From Geothrix fuzhouensis (GTDB lineage: Bacteria > Acidobacteriota > Holophagae > Holophagales > Holophagaceae), in assembly GCF_024609325.1 (NCBI RefSeq), contig NZ_JANHMQ010000004.1, positions 62,001 to 126,000 on the forward strand: DNA of 64,000 nt. The letters run 5' to 3'. This document shows, one piece after another, positions 61,349 to 64,000 of the stretch (position 1 is its first letter; each line of letters begins with the position of its first letter). A program made the position numbers and the translations under genes. The notes beneath the pieces were generated by a model. That model made no database searches, was not told the origin of the DNA, and saw only the letters and a list, made by a program, of their open reading frames with translations.

Positions 61349-61660
61349 TCATCCCTTGATGGCCTTGATGCGGACCTCAGTGTAGTTCTGGCGATGGCCC
61401 TGCGTGCGCTGATAGGTGGTGGTCTTCTTCTTCTTGAAGATGATGACCTTCTTGGCTCGGTCGTGGGTGATGACCTCGGCCTCGACCGTGGCGCCCTGCA
61501 CGGTGGGCTGACCCACCTTCAGGTCCCCGTCCTTGTCGATGAGCAGCACCTGATCGAAGGTGACGGCCTGCTTGGGATCCTTCGCCAGCGTCTCCACGCG
61601 GAGGATATCGCCCTCGGTGACGCGGTACTGCTTCCCGCCGGTCTTGATGATTGCGAACAT
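61349..61660 (-). CDS. rplU: 50S ribosomal protein L21
   Basis: The 103-residue protein has MFAIIKTGGKQYRVTEGD at the start and KKVIIFKKKKTTTYQRTQGHRQ at the basic end, both typical of L21. GAGG precedes ATG 61660, and earlier in-frame codons encode unrelated residues. It is the first gene of the rplU-rpmA-obgE-nadD-rsfS-gdhA series and divergent from ubiD. Confidence 0.96.
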   Translation of the reverse strand: MFAIIKTGGKQYRVTEGDILRVETLAKDPKQAVTFDQVLLIDKDGDLKVGQPTVQGATVEAEVITHDRAKKVIIFKKKKTTTYQRTQGHRQNYTEVRIKAIKG

Positions 61661-61846
61661 GGAAACCTCTTCGATGGGGGCGTGTGGGCGGCAGTCCATC
61701 GGACGCGCTTGGGGAGCCCACGGCCAGGGCAAGGCCCATCAGTATGCGGGGAATTCCCTGTCGGCTCAAGGGAAATTCCTGAAGCGAGGGGGATTGGGCT
61801 CCTCCCAGTCGACGGGGGATGGGATGATCGAAATCTGGAGAATCCC

Positions 61847-63316
61847 ATGGGCCGTGACTTCCAGACCTTCCTCAAGCAGCTCGAGGCTGCGGGCGAGCTG
61901 AGCCGCGTGACGCCTGAAGTCGATCCCTATCTGGAGATGGGCGCCATCGCCGATCGGGTGTCCAAGCAGCCCGGGGGCGGCAAGGCCCTGCACTTCGACC
62001 GGCCCAAGGGCAAGGCCATGCCTGTGGCCATGAACGCCTTCGGCAGCCTGAAGCGCATGGAGATGGCCCTGGGCGTGGATCAGGAGTCCCGAGGCCTCGA
62101 CGCCATCGCCGACCGCATCGAGAAGCTGGTGCAGGAAGCCATGCCCAAGCCGGGCACGGGATTTTTCGAGAAGCTGGCCAAGCTGCCCGTGCTGGCGGAG
62201 GTTTCCAACTGGATGCCGAAGACCGTACGCAAGGGGATCTGCCAGGAGGTGGTGCTGAAGGGCGACCAGGTGAAGCTCACGGACCTGCCTGTGCTCACCA
62301 CCTGGCCCGAGGACGGCGGCCCTTTCATCACCCTCGGCCTGAGCCACACCCGCAACAAGCAGACGGGGCACCGCAACACGGGTCTCTACCGCCTGCAGGT
62401 CTACGATGACCGCACCCTGGGCTTCCACACCCAGCTCCACCACGACGGCGCCCGCAACCGCCACGGCTACGACCGCGACGAACGCATGCCCGTGGCCGTG
62501 AGCTTCGGCGGCGACCCGGTACTGACCTACGCTGCCACGGCGCCGCTGCCGCCCTTCCTCAGCGAGGTGATGTTCGCCGGCTTCCTGCGGGGCGAAGGCA
62601 TCGAGATGGTGCCCTGCGTGACGAACGACCTGGAGGTTCCGGCGGATTCCGAGCTCGTCATCGAGGGCTATGTGAACCCCGGGGAGCTGCGCCGCGAGGG
62701 CCCCTTCGGCGACCACACAGGTTACTACTCCCTGGCCGACGACTACCCCGTGCTGCACGTGGAAGCCATCACCCTGCGCAAGAACCCGGTGTTCCCCGCC
62801 ACCATCGTGGGCCGGCCGCCCCAGGAGGATGCCTACCTGGGGCTGGCCACGGAGCGGATCTTCCTGCCCCTCCTTCGCATGGTGCTGCCCGAGATCCGTG
62901 ATATGCACCTGCCCGCCGCGGGCGCCTTCCACAACCTGGTGATCCTCTCCATGAAGAAGGAATATCCGGGGCACGCGCAGAAGGTGATGAACGCCATCTG
63001 GGGCACGGGCCAGATCATGTTCACCAAGGGCATCGTGGTGGTGGACGAGGACATCGACCCCCACGACCTGACCGAGGTGCTCTTCCGCCTCACCAGCAAT
63101 GTGGACCCCAAGCGCGACCTGCTCTTCACGGAAGGGCCCCTGGACGTGCTGGACCACAGCGCCGACCGCTTCGCCTTCGGCAGCAAGGTGGGCATCGACG
63201 CCACCCGCAAGAACCGCCCCTGGGATGGCTTCCCCCGCGAATGGCCGCGGGACCTGGTGTTCCCGGAAGAGGTCCTCGATCGCATCGGCAAGCGCTGGAA
63301 GGACTACGGACTCTGA
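61847..63316 (+). CDS. ubiD: UbiD-family decarboxylase
   Basis: The 489-residue protein is a prenylated-FMN-dependent decarboxylase of the UbiD family. It begins MGRDFQTFLKQLEAAGEL and has GRNTGLYRLQVYD-like sequence, ELRREGPFGDHTGYY with the catalytic Arg-Glu region, the metal/prFMN site region and FGSKVGIDATRKN near the end. It probably acts in quinone or aromatic-acid metabolism; menaquinone-type pathways are likely in anaerobes, but no ubiX or men gene is nearby. GGAG is six bases before ATG 61847. Confidence 0.88.
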   Translation: MGRDFQTFLKQLEAAGELSRVTPEVDPYLEMGAIADRVSKQPGGGKALHFDRPKGKAMPVAMNAFGSLKRMEMALGVDQESRGLDAIADRIEKLVQEAMPKPGTGFFEKLAKLPVLAEVSNWMPKTVRKGICQEVVLKGDQVKLTDLPVLTTWPEDGGPFITLGLSHTRNKQTGHRNTGLYRLQVYDDRTLGFHTQLHHDGARNRHGYDRDERMPVAVSFGGDPVLTYAATAPLPPFLSEVMFAGFLRGEGIEMVPCVTNDLEVPADSELVIEGYVNPGELRREGPFGDHTGYYSLADDYPVLHVEAITLRKNPVFPATIVGRPPQEDAYLGLATERIFLPLLRMVLPEIRDMHLPAAGAFHNLVILSMKKEYPGHAQKVMNAIWGTGQIMFTKGIVVVDEDIDPHDLTEVLFRLTSNVDPKRDLLFTEGPLDVLDHSADRFAFGSKVGIDATRKNRPWDGFPREWPRDLVFPEEVLDRIGKRWKDYGL

Positions 63317-63341
63317 TCAGCCCAGGGTCGAAGTCCCCGGC

Positions 63342-63405
63342 GAGCAAAGCAAAGCCCGGCCATGCCGGGCTTTGCGCGGAGGTCCGGGGGTTCTCCCGGA
63401 GAGCA
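63342..63405 (-). repeat. Composite 3'-end hairpin element, copy E (after the 177-residue gene)
   Basis: On the minus strand TAA is followed by TGCTCTCCGGGAG. The first stem is shortened. The second, gcaaagcccggc/gccgggctttgc (63349-63360 with 63364-63375), is perfect. It separates two convergent genes (ubiD and the outer-membrane protein). Confidence 0.75.
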
Positions 63406-63939
63406 TTAAAATCGAATAGTCACGCCTGCCTGCAGGGCGTCCGCCTGGAAGCCACTGGCGATGCGGGAATGCAGGAACCGGGCTTCTGTGCCGACGGTGG
63501 CGTTCCACTGGTAGCCGACACCGCCCGCCAAGCCCAGCTTGGTGGTGTCACTGGTCACCTTCGAAAAGGCATCCTTGGTCTCGAAGGACCAGCGCATGGC
63601 GGAGATGCCGGCAGTGAAATAGAGCCCTTCGGGCTTGCCCGCGATGAAGTAGAGGTAATCGCCGCCCAGGCTGAGGTTGGAGGCGCTCTGCTTGAGGCTG
63701 CCGAAGGTGGCCTCCGGATAGACCGAGTAGTCCAGCCGGGGCCGGATCATGTGGCCATCCCCCAGATCGAAGGTGCCGTGGACGCCGACGCCAGGGCCGG
63801 GCTTGCTATCCACGAAATCCTTGAGGTCGCCCAGCGGAATGTTCACCAGACCCTGCACGCCGTACCGGGGGCCTTCAGCCTGTAGGGAGAGCGCGGCGGC
63901 GGCCAGCATGGCCAGAGTCAGCGGGGACGAGATCTTCAT
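63406..63939 (-). CDS. Small predicted outer-membrane beta-barrel protein
   Basis: The 177-residue protein has a signal peptide (MKISSPLTLAMLAAAALSLQA) and about eight amphipathic strands (YGVQGLVNIPLG, GVGVHGTFDL, YFTAGISAMRW, KLGLAGGVGYQW), and ends AGVTIRF with a terminal aromatic. This matches the eight-stranded OmpA/OmpW-like barrels; the function is unknown. GGAGG is four bases before ATG 63939. The gene ends in a composite hairpin element. Confidence 0.82.
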   Translation of the reverse strand: MKISSPLTLAMLAAAALSLQAEGPRYGVQGLVNIPLGDLKDFVDSKPGPGVGVHGTFDLGDGHMIRPRLDYSVYPEATFGSLKQSASNLSLGGDYLYFIAGKPEGLYFTAGISAMRWSFETKDAFSKVTSDTTKLGLAGGVGYQWNATVGTEARFLHSRIASGFQADALQAGVTIRF

Positions 63940-64000
63940 GGTTCCTCCGGGAAGGCGCTGGCCCAGGATGGGCCGAGCGAGCACCCGCGGCCATGTTCCC
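63940..64000. other. Window end, upstream of the small outer-membrane gene
   Basis: Only the leader of the minus-strand gene is visible. No further gene can be assigned. Confidence 0.4.

Overview
The window is a GC-rich bacterial chromosome segment with closely packed operons, frequent 4-bp ATGA overlaps and strong GC-rich hairpins. Gene content points to a Gram-negative, respiratory or anaerobic Acidobacteriota of the Holophaga/Geothrix type. The pointers are outer-membrane barrels and lipoproteins, a hydrogenase-related membrane complex, a Bacteroidetes/Xanthomonas-like arginine gene set and a UbiD decarboxylase. The taxonomic placement is inference from gene content, not from a search. No rRNA, tRNA, CRISPR array, transposase or integrase gene was seen.

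Layout. 1-2.6 kb: end of rplQ, a Ser/Thr kinase fused to a universal-stress domain, and a phosphoesterase. 3-8 kb: an MHS-type transporter, acetyl-CoA synthetase and purine nucleoside phosphorylase. 8-18.8 kb: a lipoprotein, a LysM/M23 peptidase, moaC (with a duplicated 5' end), a HAD phosphatase, serA, a dicarboxylate/glutamate symporter, a fatty-acid desaturase, a VOC protein and lpdA. 18.8-21.6 kb: an AT-rich island of three minus-strand genes separated by attC-like recombination sites. It reads as a small integron cassette array without an integrase (CALIN). 21.8-29.4 kb: an ABC exporter operon, a lipoprotein, an SDR, a Fic protein with palindromic operators and an M20 dipeptidase. 29.8-39.5 kb: an arginine operon (argD-argF'-argB-argE-argH-argG-P-loop protein-argC on the minus strand) divergent from argR across an array of TGCA-type operators. 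39.5-45.4 kb: a membrane protein, an EnvC-like protein, a GspF/PilC protein and a large outer-membrane protein. 45.5-57.5 kb: a seven-gene Hyf/complex-I-like operon lacking the NiFe ligands (an Ehr complex), bracketed by two paralogous DUF4382 lipoproteins. 57.5-64 kb: the rplU-rpmA-obgE-nadD-rsfS-gdhA series, divergent ubiD and a small outer-membrane protein.

How the parts work together. The arginine cluster encodes an N-acylornithine carbamoyltransferase, so citrulline is probably made in acylated form and released by the ArgE-like deacylase. No known N-acylglutamate synthase gene is present, and a DUF1611/BioD-like P-loop protein sits in the operon and could supply that step. The Ehr operon should encode a proton- or sodium-translocating membrane module attached to an FeS arm without hydrogenase chemistry. 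MFS plus Acs suggests carboxylate uptake and activation.

The most novel signals are: the attC-bounded AT-rich cassettes (one carrying an overlapping two-gene membrane/Rossmann-like pair), a composite hairpin element found five times directly after stop codons in a fixed orientation, the unusual arginine pathway, and the ligand-less Ehr complex.
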